Positions 17,060 to 28,014 of a DNA stretch of 64,000 nt are shown here, in pieces. The notes beneath the pieces were generated by a model. The model was not told the origin of the DNA. It was given only the letters and a program-made list of their open reading frames with translations, and ran no database searches. This DNA comes from Volvariella volvacea V23 (Eukaryota > Basidiomycota > Agaricomycetes > Agaricales > Pluteaceae): assembly GCA_000349905.1 (NCBI GenBank), contig KB722738.1:1235551-1299550 (forward strand), given 5' to 3'. Position numbers and translations under genes: made by a program. Every line of letters begins with the position of its first letter. The first letter of the stretch is position 1.

Positions 17060-17371
17060 TCTGGGTGCTCTGAGCAACGTCTCTGTGTTAGCTGAGGCGG
17101 GCGCTGAATCCGGGAGTCTCGCAATGGAGGCGATCTGAATCATGTTGCCTAATAGGAGGTGCTATGGGGTTCAAGACTACGTGGTCGGGTCCTGGCCACG
17201 TATCGTCCTCAAAGTGGATACTCAAAGTGCTCTGACTGCCCGGCATGAGGTAACTTGTATCTAGGGTCACATTCACCGCGGGAGCTGAGGAAACTCAGGC
17301 CTCGGGTTTGTCAGTGTTTACCCAATTTTTTCGTTTGGTTCTGACCGGACTCCTTCGTCTGCGTGTTTGTC
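17060..17371. promoter_or_regulatory. Divergent promoter region GT15 copy B/TOM40
   Basis: This is a 312-base gap between two divergent start codons. It contains short non-coding-looking frames only. Both promoters must lie here; no individual element is clear. Confidence 0.45.
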
Positions 17372-18646
17372 ATGTCCTCCGTTCCTCTCACCGAAAAAGA
17401 TATCCTCCAGCAGGATTCCCCGACGCCCATCGTCCCCCCTTCCAAAAATCTCGGCGCATTTGCGTTCCTCTCTCCCTTTGCTAACGCTTACGATCGCTTC
17501 TCGCAATGGCGCACCGATCTTGGTTTGCCCAACCCAGGTTCAGTTGAGAACCTTCAGAAGGAGGTCAAGAGTGCGTAACTATCCCTTGCTTTCCTTCAGG
17601 TTGTTGTTGACTTGTTCGCGTTTGCAGCAACACATTTGACGAATTTTATGTTCGACGGGGGTCGCGCTGACTTGGCGAAGGTGTTGTCCGCAAATCCACT
17701 TTTCCAAGTGACGCACACCTTCTCTCTGGGCTCGCAAACGGCACCCTCGTCCTACAACTTCGGTGCTATCTTTGCAACTCCAAGCGTACGCAGGCATTCA
17801 CCCAATCCCAACTCTTAGCTGACTTGTCGCGTTAGGTGTCGCTCCATGGCAGTGTTGACCACGATGGCGGTGTGAATGCTCGATTCAACCGCGCCTGGAC
17901 ACCAAACAGCACGACTAAAGTGCAGGCTCAGGCGAGTTATCTGCTTTCTGCTATATGTCATGTCCAACTCATTCCTCTTCAGTTCTCGCACCAACCAGGT
18001 CACAATATGATCCAGCTAGAGCATGACTATCTCGGTCAGGATTTTAGCGCCAATATCAAAGCCATTAATCCCGGCCCCACGGATCTTACTGGAATCTATC
18101 TCGGCAACTATCTACAATCCGTCACCAAGAACCTAGCCATCGGATTTGAATCTTTGTTCCAACGTCAGGCGCCTGGTCTGTCAGATATCAGCACCTCATA
18201 TTTGGCCAAATGGACGAGTGATGACAAGAACACCATTACTACCGCGCAAATTCAATCACCCGGCGTTATTCAGACTACATATTGGCAGAAGCTCAGCGAG
18301 AAGGTTGAGGTAGCCGCTGACCTGCATATCATTGCAACTCCTACACGACGTGACGCGATTGCGACTTTGGGTACTAAATATGACCTCAGGTTGTCTACAT
18401 TCCGAGCACAGTTGGATTCGACAGGAAAGGTTTCAGCGTATTTGGAGCAGAGATTCACTCCGGCATTTGCTTTCCTAATATCCGGAGAGATTGACCACTT
18501 CAAGGTATGTGGCTTTAGTACCTCCCGTACGTGGCTAACGCGAGTTCCGCCCTTAGAACGCTGCAAAAGTTGGTGTGGGCGTGATGATTGAAAGTTCTAC
18601 ATTGACACCCGAAGAAATGCAAATGCCTGCACAACCCCCGCTCTAA
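17372..18646 (+). CDS. TOM40: Mitochondrial outer-membrane import channel Tom40
   Basis: Tom40 is the beta-barrel pore of the TOM complex, through which nearly all nuclear-encoded mitochondrial proteins enter. The first true ATG is at 17372 (MSSVPLTEKDILQQ); the in-frame codon at 17363 is GTG. Spliced exons give LGAFAFLSPFANAYDRF, EVKATHLTNFMFDGGRADL, NPLFQVTHTFSLGS, a run of amphipathic strands such as FNRAWTPNSTTKVQAQ and GHNMIQLEHDYLGQDF, and the end AAKVGVGVMIESSTLTPEE. These are family hallmarks including the C-terminal beta signal. The length is normal for the family. The stop is at 18644-18646. The ABC ATPase starts 172 bases downstream on the same strand. Confidence 0.95.
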
Positions 18647-18818
18647 TTCTCTACCCTACTATATCATATACTAGACTTTTTTATGAAACCCTTCTCCTCT
18701 CATTAATGTTATACGGAGCTCGTTGGGCGGGTGGTTAATAGTCGAATTCCCTCATGTCACGCGTTACCGCACTTTATAACACGCTAAACCTGCTGTCCGA
18801 CCTTCTTTCGTTCCCTTT

Positions 18819-19781
18819 ATGGCTCCTCTTCTCGAGTTACGCAATATCGCATGTGCCAACGGAGGCGACAAGTTGATATTCAACGCAGTTAACCTCATCT
18901 TAGAATCCGGTCAGGGCTGCCTTTGACCAGTCTTGAGGAGCTACTCATGGTGTGGGGCTCTAGGTGACGTACTCATCCTCCAAGGCAAGAGCGGGTGCGG
19001 GAAAACGACACTATTGAAGTCCATCGCGCACCTACGGTTACACCGGGGAGAAGTATTCTACAATGGCCTGTCTGTACCTTTCCCTTGAAGCCTGATGGGT
19101 GTCTAACTAAAAACTATTTTCTGAACAGTTCGCCCAAGGCTCATGGCAAGCCCCTATGCGATTTACGACGAAGACTTGAATAATAACCAACCGTTATAGG
19201 TGTGCCCCGCTTCCGTACACATGTGATGTACGTTCCACAACGCCCATCGCTACTGCCCGGAACCCCTCGGGAGTTCGTTGAAACTATCACCCGATTCAAA
19301 GCTCATAGAACTCAAGACTCCCGCGACAAACACCAGCCAGAGAACATCGCACTTTCACGCGCCAATCCAGAACAGCTTTTCCACACAAGCCTTGAACGTG
19401 CCATTAAGATTGCAAGCGAATGGGGAATTGAATCGGACTTGTGGGATCGTGAATGGTCAAACCTCAGTGGAGGAGAATCACAACGCATGGCACTGGCCTG
19501 TGCACTTGGACTGAATACGGCCGAGGTGCTGCTTCTCGACGGTACGATGGAATGACAGCGCGAGCATTGTTGCTACTAATACCCAGTTAGAACCAACGTC
19601 CGCGCTGGACCCCGAGTCTACTCGACAAGTCGAGAAGTTGATTACCAAGGAAGTGAATGAACCACAGTCTGTGTTAAAGGCTGTCATTTGGATCACTCAT
19701 TCAGAGGTGCAGGGGAATAGGATTGGAACGAGGTTTGTGCAGTTGACTCCTGGCGGGTGTCAGGAAGAGCAGCGTATATAG
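18819..19781 (+). CDS. Small stand-alone ABC ATPase, FetA/STAR1-like
   Basis: This is a single nucleotide-binding domain with no membrane segment. Spliced exons give MAPLLELRNIACANGGDKL, Walker A GKSGCGKTT, a Q-loop MYVPQRPSLLPGTP, signature LSGGESQRMALACALGL, Walker B EVLLLDEPTSALDPES and an H-loop WITHSE. The protein resembles bacterial FetA (YbbL) and plant STAR1, the ATPase halves of two-part transporters for metal or UDP-glucose traffic; that similarity is recalled rather than aligned. No FetB/STAR2-like membrane partner is present here. The intron at 19146-19199 appears to be of GC-AG type. It lies between TOM40 and a tRNA gene. The transported substrate is unknown. Confidence 0.85.
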
Positions 19782-19868
19782 ACCTCAAGGGGACTCTTTC
19801 CTATCTTGGAAGGTCCGTGATGGCTGATGACTCTGGTTGTGTGCGCACCGGTTGCTGGCCCTACCAGT

Positions 19869-19966
19869 GCCCGTATAGCTCAGTGGTAGAGCATTGTACT
19901 TATGTGGTTACCTGGTCCACGCAACCTGAGATGCAAGGGCCCCGAGTTCGACCCTCGGTATGGGCA
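19869..19966 (+). tRNA. tRNA-Ile (anticodon UAU) with intron
   Basis: The sequence folds as a complete tRNA. The acceptor stem GCCCGTA pairs with TATGGGC and has discriminator A. The D arm is GCTC/GAGC. The anticodon stem TTGTA pairs with TGCAA, and the T arm is CCGAG/CTCGG around TTCGACC. The anticodon at 19901-19903 is TAT. A 26-nt intron (about 19905-19930) sits after position 37, the standard place. The A box and B box are intact. The base at position 37 is G instead of the A expected next to an anticodon ending in U. Identity as Ile follows from the anticodon only. Confidence 0.8.
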
Positions 19967-19968
19967 AC

Positions 19969-19974
19969 TTTTTT
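19969..19974 (+). terminator. RNA polymerase III terminator of tRNA
   Basis: A run of six T residues begins three bases after the tRNA 3' end. This is the normal Pol III stop signal and supports the tRNA as a functional gene. Confidence 0.8.
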
Positions 19975-20055
19975 CATCATTAATGTGCACAGGGGTTATC
20001 GGTTAAGCCATATCATTACAACTAATCGCACATGATTATACCTATGTACAATACG

Positions 20056-22172
20056 CTATACGTTATTTCGTTTCATGAGGTCAGATAAGGCATTCATAAC
20101 ACGGAAAACCTTGGCCATTTTCTGCGATATCTCTGGGAACATTTGAGCATCATGCGTTTGGACGACCTGCTCAATTTCTAAGCGGAATGCTTCGAGCATT
20201 TCCTTGACTTGATCTCTTAAGTGTTGTGTGACTGGGTCTATAATATCTTCCAGAACCTCTTCCATAGGAGGAATACGCGGGGAACTGGGCGGGGAGGGAG
20301 GATGTTGGATGTATGCCTTCAATGCGGCGCTGAGAGTAGCCAGTTCGATCTGGTGTCGCTCACGCGCTTTTGCAAAGCCTTCCATCTTTTGTTGCATCTG
20401 TTTAGAGTTAGACAATGGTCATATGGATAGGGGAGGATCGTGGCTACTGACAAGAACCAAGCGCTCATTTGACGCTGCAATCTCCTGCTGCAACGCCGCC
20501 ACTTGTAACTCTGTCTCTTGTGCCCTCTTCATCAGAACTGTTGTCTCTTCGGCCAGCTCATCTATGGTATCGTTAATGCCAGTAATCCCTTCCTCCGCCG
20601 CATGGAGGCGCTCTGCATCTGCAGCACTATTGTTGAACACTGGCGCAGTTTCGAGCAATTCCTCCATCTTCGTCTGTAACTGCTGCTCCATTTCCTCGGC
20701 CAAATCGCCTTCATGAGCGTTCAGGTCATTTTCTACGTTGGAAATTTGATTTTCGAGTTCGTCGATTTTCTGTCGAATTTCGTCGAACTCGGCTGCCGAT
20801 AGACCAGAACTGTCCTGATCCTGGCTTGAAGACTTGGTTTCTGATAGTCTCTTTCGTTTGAGGGGTTGGGTGTCAGATTCGTCTTCGTCCACGTCCATCG
20901 CATCTAGAGTGGGCATCTCTTCACCGTGCTTGGGGAATTCTCGAAGGGCGTTCATTAACGAGAAAACCTGCCTAGCAGTATTCCTTACACGCTCCACTGC
21001 ATCTACTAGAGACCTGTATCTTTCCTTCGAGCCTTCACCATCAGATAGCGGTGGTATTGAGGGCCAGTAGCGAGATTGGCTGAGTGCCGCAATAGTTTCG
21101 TCCATTTGCTTCTTTTTTTCCGCTTTTTGCGCCTCTACGTCCGCTATTTGAGCGTCTAGTTTGCGAAGCTCCCCTGGCGACTGAATATATAAACGCCCAG
21201 CTTGCTGCAGCCTTTGTAGTTCTTTAAGGTCATCGTCCAGCTTGTTGAATGCATTGCGTGCTTGGACGGAGTCTGCTATCAATCTGGAAAGCGCATAATC
21301 TGTTGGGTCAACGTGCTTAGCAAAGCGAAAGGGAGGAAGGTACACACTTGATTCGTTCCGTCCACAACTCTTGCTTTTCTTCAGCCGTGAGCTCCGCGAC
21401 GGGCTGCGCCAAGAAGCTGGATATGTCCAAGGGTAGATTTGGAGGCTCAGGAGGCGTCTTGGGGGGTGGTAGAGGCATAGCAGGATCGCTAGAGGCGGGT
21501 GCTGGCTGCAGCGGAGTTGCAGGTAGAGGCGGTGGTTGTTGTGGCGGTTGTGGTGGTTGTGGCGGTGGTGGTCTTGACTTTCGAGGATCAGGGACGGCCG
21601 ATGAGGGGCCAATAGCTGTAACGGGAGATGCCATCCTGGTGTCGTCCGTTCTATTCACTAGTTCGGATGTGGGGGTTCTGGAATGTGGCTGTGCAGGTTG
21701 TGAAAACGGGGGTCTCGACGCTTGTGACTTTGTGGATGAAGCGCTGGGAGAGGAAAGAGGTGGTCTAGCGTCTTGGAGGGACGATCGTCGCTGTGCGTCT
21801 CTGTCTCTGTCTCTGTCTCTATCTCTGTCCCGCTCCCTGTCCCTTTCTCTGTCCCGTTCCCTGTCTAGGTCTTTGTACTCGCGGGAGAACCGGCGAGACG
21901 GGGTGCGGGCGGATCGGATTGGTGATGGTCCGCTGAAGCTTTCTGAATGCTCTGGCCCTCGATGAGGACTGCGGGGACGACGGGAGCTGAGGGCGTAAGG
22001 CCAGTCGGGGTCGTCTGGATGAACGAAGTAGCAGTCAGAGCCTCTTTTGCAACCCCCAAAACGAGGGATGCCGTCCTCTTCGTACCACTAGGAGGGGTGA
22101 GGAGCGAAGGGAAATTAGCTGGGAGTGACATACCATGCATCTCCTCGCCTGTTTTCGGCTGCTTCGGTGCAT
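20056..22172 (-). CDS. CCCH-type zinc finger and coiled-coil protein, function unknown
   Basis: I do not recognise this gene beyond its domains. Starting at 22172 and splicing out 22088-22133 gives RRCMWYEEDG, then FGGCKRGSDCYFVHP, a CCCH-like finger with spacing C-x13-C-x5-C-x3-H. A Ser/Arg stretch and an RD/RE dipeptide run (about 21800-21875) follow, then a proline-rich region near 21500-21600. The rest is mostly long coiled coil (about 21300-20430) with an acidic patch and a KRKR cluster. The last exon starts near 20405 and ends LSDLMKRNNV. CCCH plus RS/RD composition suggests an RNA-linked nuclear protein; that is inference. Another start at 22203 opens a different frame that stops at 21865 and would not reach the finger. 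Confidence 0.7.
21798..21876. repeat. Imperfect CTGTCT/CCTGTCC hexamer repeat encoding RD/RE dipeptides
   Basis: About 80 bases of degenerate hexamers read on the minus strand as alternating Arg-Asp and Arg-Glu. The repeat keeps frame through the gene at 20056-22172. RD dipeptide runs are common in splicing and RNA-processing proteins. Confidence 0.75.
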
Positions 22173-22320
22173 CCCTCCTAGTCGTCACAAACTGCTTGTA
22201 CATTTGGTCTTTCTTTCACCATTTCAATCCCTTTCCATTACATAATCCGATCTCTTCCCAGAAAGGCAATACATTGTACACATCGTTCGCAATCACTCTG
22301 ACTACCAGTACGCTACTCGA

Positions 22321-23642
22321 TCACTCCCATATCATTTCTGCTTCATGAGTCATGACAGCAGCATCGCGACGGATGGGGTTCACCCGAGGATTCACAAACT
22401 GAGATACTTGTCAGCCTCGGTCCTCCACATGATTTCCAGTCAACACTCACTACTTGATTGTACTCATTCATCACTTCTGCAGCGATAATCGCTTTGTCTC
22501 TGATGAGTCCATTAAAGGACCTTGTCATATATCGAAGCTAGCCAGGTATGTGAGGCACTTAAAGGCACCCATACAGGCAGAACATACCTGAGCAGAGATG
22601 ACAACCATAAGGACCGTCATCAGTATCCAGTTTGATGTGCCCCAAGCCATCCACAGCAGTGAATGCGCGGGGGAGTACAGTCCAAAGAGCCCCAGCTCCA
22701 ACTCTCCAGGGGACCAAACTTGCAACTGCTGCACGATCGAGGACTTTGCCGTAGGTGTCGAGGAGGCGGGCAAAGTCTTCATACCTAGCAGCCAACGCCA
22801 TGAGGTGACAAATAGCCTCCAGCTACGGGCGCGAATACGTAAAAGCAGGGATGGCGTTTGAAGGGGCTCAAAGTCCAGCTCTATCGGGACAAAGGAGGCG
22901 TGTGGGGACCCGACTAACTCCCCTCTGCGATGGAGGCTGTATAACTTTATGCGCGTAAACATATAGAGAGCATTCAGCACTGAGATGGCGATTAGAAGCA
23001 CAGATACAGGGAACGTCTGATAATTATGAGTACTTTGTGTAAGCCAGGTGGAACAGCACGTACCCAATCGAACCAAGTATCGTCATCCACCTCTTGACCC
23101 ATATCTTCCCAGCCAAGGTCCGATTCCCGGACTTGGCGCAGCTGGCTAATTCGAATGCAGAAGTTGAGAAAGTGCATAGTGCCAGCTATTATCCATGCAG
23201 AGGTGTCGGGCGAAGGCAATGGGATATTGTGAGGGAATAGAGCAATCTCGAACGCAATACGGGAGGGTATCGCAGCAGCCCTTGCAAGGGCGAGGGTGTG
23301 AACATCATATTTCCCAAACACAACCATAGTTGCTCACCTCTCGTACAGACTTTTCTTTCGGATGACCGCTTTTCGAGCTGGAGTGGTAGACCCCGTAGAC
23401 GAACCAGCTCCCACACTTTTACGACCTCTGTTCTGCACCGATGTGGGGTATGGTGGCGGCTTACCGGACCTTGCTGCCTCCCAGTCAAATGGCACCGAAG
23501 AGGATATCGATGGCGTCGAAGCTGGGGAACGGTAAACTGAGGGTTTGCTCTTTGGTGTACTAGGTGCGTCATGACTGGAGGAACGGGGAGAGGTAGTCAC
23601 AGAGATAGCATTGTTCTCCTGCGCGAGACGACGGAGAGCCAT
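22321..23642 (-). CDS. Nuclear-rim type membrane protein, DUF2418 (Nur1/Mug154) family
   Basis: The start at 23642 gives MALRRLAQENNAISV, then a Ser/Pro-rich segment containing FDWEAARSGKPPPYPT. Hydrophobic segments follow (SAWIIAGTMHFLNFC and VSVLLIAISVLNALYMFTR). The conserved C-terminal block has VWSPGELELGLFGLYSP, a further membrane segment, RDKAIIAAEVMNEYNQV, FVNPRVNPIRRDAAVMT and a stop at 22321. This pattern fits the fungal DUF2418 family, whose members Nur1 and Mug154 sit at the inner nuclear membrane and link heterochromatin to the nuclear rim. Four short introns are needed. Family assignment is from memory of the C-terminal motif and is fairly confident; the function in this organism is inferred. 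Confidence 0.75.
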
Positions 23643-24457
23643 AGATGATAATGGGAGAAAGACAGCTCACTCAAGGCGCACACATTGGACGTGATGGCCA
23701 CCGCGAGGCCAGGGACAGTCACAACAAGAATAAATAACGCGTCCATGCATTGGACTCCGAGGCTGATTTTATTGACTATGAAGGTTCTTTCTTTCTCACA
23801 CATTTCCAACAGTACAGTATTTCTCCCTGACGCATTGCCTGAGCCCGAGGCAATGGCTGTAATACGGGACGGTAACTGGAGCAAGCATTACCCCCTGGTT
23901 TGAGGCTTCCCGGAACCAGTGCTTCCAGCGGATCAGGCATTTCGAGGGCGATCACGACAAGAACACAGGCAGCAAGCATACTCTCGTCCCATTCTGTGCG
24001 CTTGCACAGTGATTATTAGATAGTTTTTCTGGAAATCCTTGTCCTGTATTTGCTAAACAAAGAACACAAACAAGCACAACTAGAACACGCACATGAACCA
24101 ACAGAAAAAAATCATTGTGACTACCAAAAAAGGTGCTCACGTGCTCCTACACGTGTATGTTGAAGATGAAAACGGTAGAAAAGTTGAGTTCTCGATAGAC
24201 CGCGTTACCTTGCCCTTCTACTTCCATCTTGTGTGCTATAAATTCAACATCTATCGCGTAACCCTTTGCTTTCGCTTGTTCTTTTACTTTACTCCCTTAC
24301 GAACTCACCCACTCCGACACGTTCTCCTCCAACATTTTAACCACGTCGACTTTACACCCTCGCACCACTACATCCTTGTCGCCAAGTTCATCCATCAGCG
24401 GTGAGGAACATTCCATCCGATTATCTGTGACAATGACTCAATCTCCCTGCAGTCAGG
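23643..24457. promoter_or_regulatory. Divergent promoter region with two CACGTG E-boxes
   Basis: This 815-base gap lies between the DUF2418 gene and the membrane coiled-coil gene. Two CACGTG palindromes lie at 24138-24143 and 24150-24155, 12 bases apart centre to centre, a possible bHLH factor site. Open frames exist on both strands (for example 24093-24404 plus, 23597-23884 minus) but have no family character. Confidence 0.45.
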
Positions 24458-25832
24458 ATGGCACAACCTTCTTCCTCTCATCATGGTGAACGTCACCACC
24501 GCAGCGAACGGTCTCGTGAACGATCCTCGGGGCGGTCATCATCTCATCACCACCACCGAACCATATCTTCCACCACTCTACTTCTTGTTCTTTCCCTCGT
24601 CTTGGCCGTTCTTGCCGTGATGCTCTCTCTACCAGGTAGCAGCAGCAGCAGTAGCGGCACACCCGGTACTGAAGGAAGTTCATCCGGTGTTATGAGCTAC
24701 CTCACCCCCAAGAGGACACAAGCTCTGATAGCCCGAGAGGGTGCGGTTGCCCTCCGTGAGGCTGAGGTAGCTCGCCGAGAAGCCGAAATACTTGCAGGTG
24801 CACCTGGCGGCGTCATTAATTCTCCTGCTCCAGTTATATGCCCCCCTTGTTCAGCACACACAACTATCGAAACCATAGCCAGCCCAGCCCAAACTATCAT
24901 TAAGGAGGTTGTCAAAGAAGATTCGCTTGTTCCTCCTGGGTGGATTGGGACGCGCTCTGAAGAGCTTCTTGATCGCGAATTGAAGATTGCAGAACGGGAG
25001 CGAGAAATTTCCAAGCGTGAAGAAAATGTCAACCGCAGAGAACATGATGCCGCCCGACGCGAAGCCTGGATTATGGAGCAACTCATGTGCGTTTATATCT
25101 TCTTCAATACTAATCAAGGCTCACGTACCGCAGTGCACTGGGAAACGATAATCCTGAAACCGTTGAGGAAGAATACGTTTACGAGGCACCCAAAGCTCCA
25201 AGAAAACCCAAGGTACCGCCGCCCATCCGCCGCTCTGAGCTTTGAGACGAAGGAGGCATCCATGTAGAGTCCGTACTATCCCGTCCATACACCTCCCCTC
25301 CTTCGTCCGGGCTAGGGGACTACAGGACTACAGTGCTTGCGTCTCTTGTAACTCCCCTTGTCCTCTGGACTCCCTGACCACCGAACCGGACGCGTCCGTA
25401 GATGCGATCTTGATCGATCGCGTCTCACCGATCATATAGCACGTGGGCGTGTACCTCCTTCCTAATCTCGGTGGTCACAGTCTATTTTCTTTTCTTGCTA
25501 TCTGTTGCCTAAACAGGATTTCTGACCATATCCACTACTTTTCTTTTCACCAACAGAAGGAGCTTCCTCCAATTGTCGTCTCTGAAACTCAATTTGAAAC
25601 AGTTGTCCAGACTTCCTTCGTAACCGCTCCACCACCAGCAAACACAAGAATAGCCGCTTTTCCCTCCCCAGATGTCGTCGGGGGAACTCCAACCCCCTCG
25701 CCTCCTCGTACAACAGCCGTTGAAGTTATTACAGAAGAAGAAGAGGAAGATGAGATCGAAGCTACCCAGATCAGAATTGCACGGCCTCGACCTACACGCA
25801 GACCTTCTTCTAACTGGTTTAGTGGGCGATAA
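24458..25832 (+). CDS. Single-pass membrane coiled-coil protein, function unknown
   Basis: Not recognised. The start at 24458 gives a His/Ser/Arg-rich N-terminus, one strong membrane segment (TTLLLVLSLVLAVLAVMLSL), a Ser-rich linker and charged heptads such as REGAVALREAEVARREAEI and DRELKIAEREREISKREEN. An intron at 25087-25133 joins exon 2, which ends APRKPK. The last exon probably begins at 25557 (KELPPIVVSET) and ends in an acidic then basic tail, RRPSSNWFSGR, at 25832. Between 25213 and 25556 the same frame holds a stop at 25243-25245, followed by more plausible coding sequence. Either a long intron or an unresolved small exon lies here. The coiled coil suggests dimerisation on an inner membrane; this is inference. 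Confidence 0.6.
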
Positions 25833-26430
25833 CTTGATGTCCCTCTTGCTCCCGTAGTTACCCTTCTATCTTGTTCACAATTCCCCGTCTCCTCTTACTT
25901 TACGGACCGTTCCCATGCTTGCAACTCCTTTCTGTTTCTCTCCCATTATACGCTGCGCGATGACGACACTGACGGATGGAAGGACTTTCCACTATACTGA
26001 TGATCTTTTATGACCTTGACCGCTTTCACGACTCGGTAGTTAGTGTAGAGTAGTATTTTTCCTAGTTGCCGTGCAATATAAAAGCGGGCTGGGTTTTTTG
26101 TACTACGATCACGGAGGGATATTGCGCAAACGAATGGTAATCGAGTGTCTTGGTGTGTTGTTCACCAGGTCTAGTTGCAACCTGTGGCCAGACAAGTGTC
26201 CTCGGTTTATGTGATTCCATGATTCCGTGATGTTAGCGTGATTAGCCCGGTCAGAGGTTAGTCGTATAGGAAGCTTCGTGGTGACAACCTGGCTTATAAA
26301 CTGAAGTTTATGAGCGGCAGCTGTCGGCATCTGTCGGGATTCACCAACCCTCCAAGATTTTTATGTGGTCAAGTCATTTGAATTTACGAGACGATCCAGG
26401 GTAGCTCAAGCACACTTGACTCGCACGTTC
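25833..26430. other. Intergenic region before mitochondrial PheRS
   Basis: This 598-base gap between two plus-strand genes probably holds a 3' UTR and the PheRS promoter. A GTG at 26365 is in frame with PheRS but the first ATG is 26431. Nothing else is recognisable. Confidence 0.45.
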
Positions 26431-27894
26431 ATGACTATCCTGCGACACCTCAGCCGTGGCATCCGTCCTGCCCGACGTTATCTAACTACCAATGCCAACA
26501 AACACATCGAAATCCTTGGAACCTCGTACCCTACGGACAATATCACTAATATCACGCCGGCTATACTAGCAAAACTCCCCCTACGACTTCACACACAACC
26601 AGGACATCCGCTGAACACCCTCCGAACACTGGTTGAGACAAACTACCCTGATTTTGCGCATCTTTCATCGCTTTCCCCGCTTGTAACACCCTTTCAAAAT
26701 TTTGACGAACTCTCGTTCCCAGCGGACCACCCGGGACGTTCAGTGACGGACAGCTACTATGTAAACAAGGACCTCATGCTTCGTACACACACGTCAGCTC
26801 ACGAAGTCGAAGTGTTCCGAAAAGGCGAAACAAAGTGGTTGCTCACTGCAGACGTGTACCGACGCGACGAAATAGATGGCTCTCATTATCCGGTCTTCCA
26901 CCAAATGGAAGGAGCGTGTATTTTTGATGCCAACGCGTCAGGGATGAAGGAAGTTGAAGATAACAACGAAAGACTATCGTACGCATTGGCGAAATCTAAC
27001 ATCATCATTGAGGATATACCGCATATTTCGCCTACCAATCCCGTGCAGCCCGGACATGATCCCAAATATTCGGAATTGGTGGCCCAGAATCTCAAGCTAT
27101 CGTTGAATACCCTGATGTTGAAGCTGTTCGGTGGTAATTCAAGTAAAGAGTCGCCATTAAGGGTTAGGTGGATTGAGGCATATTTCCCATTCACGAGCCC
27201 TAGTTTTGAAGTGGAAGTGTTCTACGGAGGCAAATGGTTAGAAATTCTGGGTTCTGGGGTGGTCAGACAAGCTACCTTGGATACAGCAGGTGAGTTCCAA
27301 TAGGTCGAGGGAATGCTTGAAGAATTCACAAGAGAGTTCAGGTGTTTCCAACAAAATTGGGTGGGCATTTGGCCTGGGACTAGAGCGTATTGCCATGATC
27401 CTGTTTTCCATTCCCGATATTCGCTTGTTCTGGTCGACAGATGAACGATTTCTCTCGCAGTTCAGACCGGGGGAAATCTCAACGTTCAAGCCGTATTCAA
27501 AATATCCGTCGTGTTTCAAGGATGTCAGCTTCTGGATCCCGCGAGGCACATCACTACATGACAACGACTTTTGCGACGTTGTAAGAGATGTAGCTGGAGA
27601 CCTTGTCGAAGATGTCAAGAAGGTAATTTGCATTCCCCGAACTCTTCCGAGAGAACTGTGGTTAACATGGATCCAGATTGACGGTTTTGTTCACCCTAAA
27701 ACCCAACGCGAAAGTGCATGCTTTAGAATAAACTATAGGTCAATGGATAGGTACGGCGTTTTCACTGCCTTTTGTGGAGCTATGCAACTTAACAATATCG
27801 GGTATATAGGTCGCTGTCTAATGAGGAGGTGAATGAGGTTCAAAACCAGGTCGTGGATAGGTTGAAAGCTCAGTTTGGAGTTGAGATTCGTTAG
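26431..27894 (+). CDS. MSF1: Mitochondrial phenylalanyl-tRNA synthetase
   Basis: This single-chain class II enzyme charges mitochondrial tRNA-Phe. The start at 26431 gives [20 protein letters not shown], a basic presequence without acidic residues. Family motifs follow: [65 protein letters not shown] and, after an intron, [19 protein letters not shown] with [14 protein letters not shown], which is class II motif 3. The C-terminal tRNA-binding domain includes [13 protein letters not shown], and the last exon ends [11 protein letters not shown]. Length and domain order are normal. It converges on GrpE with about 120 bases between stops. Confidence 0.95.
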
Positions 27895-28014
27895 ATGATT
27901 AGTCGATGCTGTAGTATACTCTAATAATGCCCGCCTGGGTCGCACACCATACTAATAGCTCATACACCCCACTCAAATAGTCCAGGCATAATACCGTGAT
28001 AGATCCTACAAGAA

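Noticed and set aside
17088..17276. 62-codon minus-strand frame upstream of GT15 copy B as an extra 5' exon.
   Set aside because: The ATG at 17059 already gives a normal signal anchor matching copy A; the upstream frame has no family character.
23690..23979. Possible N-terminal membrane exons extending the DUF2418 gene upstream (MLAACVLVVIALEMPDPLEA).
   Set aside because: They can be spliced in frame, but the ATG at 23642 already gives a natural-looking start (MALRRLAQENNA) and the extension resembles no known family part.
24093..24404. 103-codon plus-strand frame in the divergent promoter.
   Set aside because: It lies in leader/promoter sequence, loses protein-like character after about 30 codons and matches no family.
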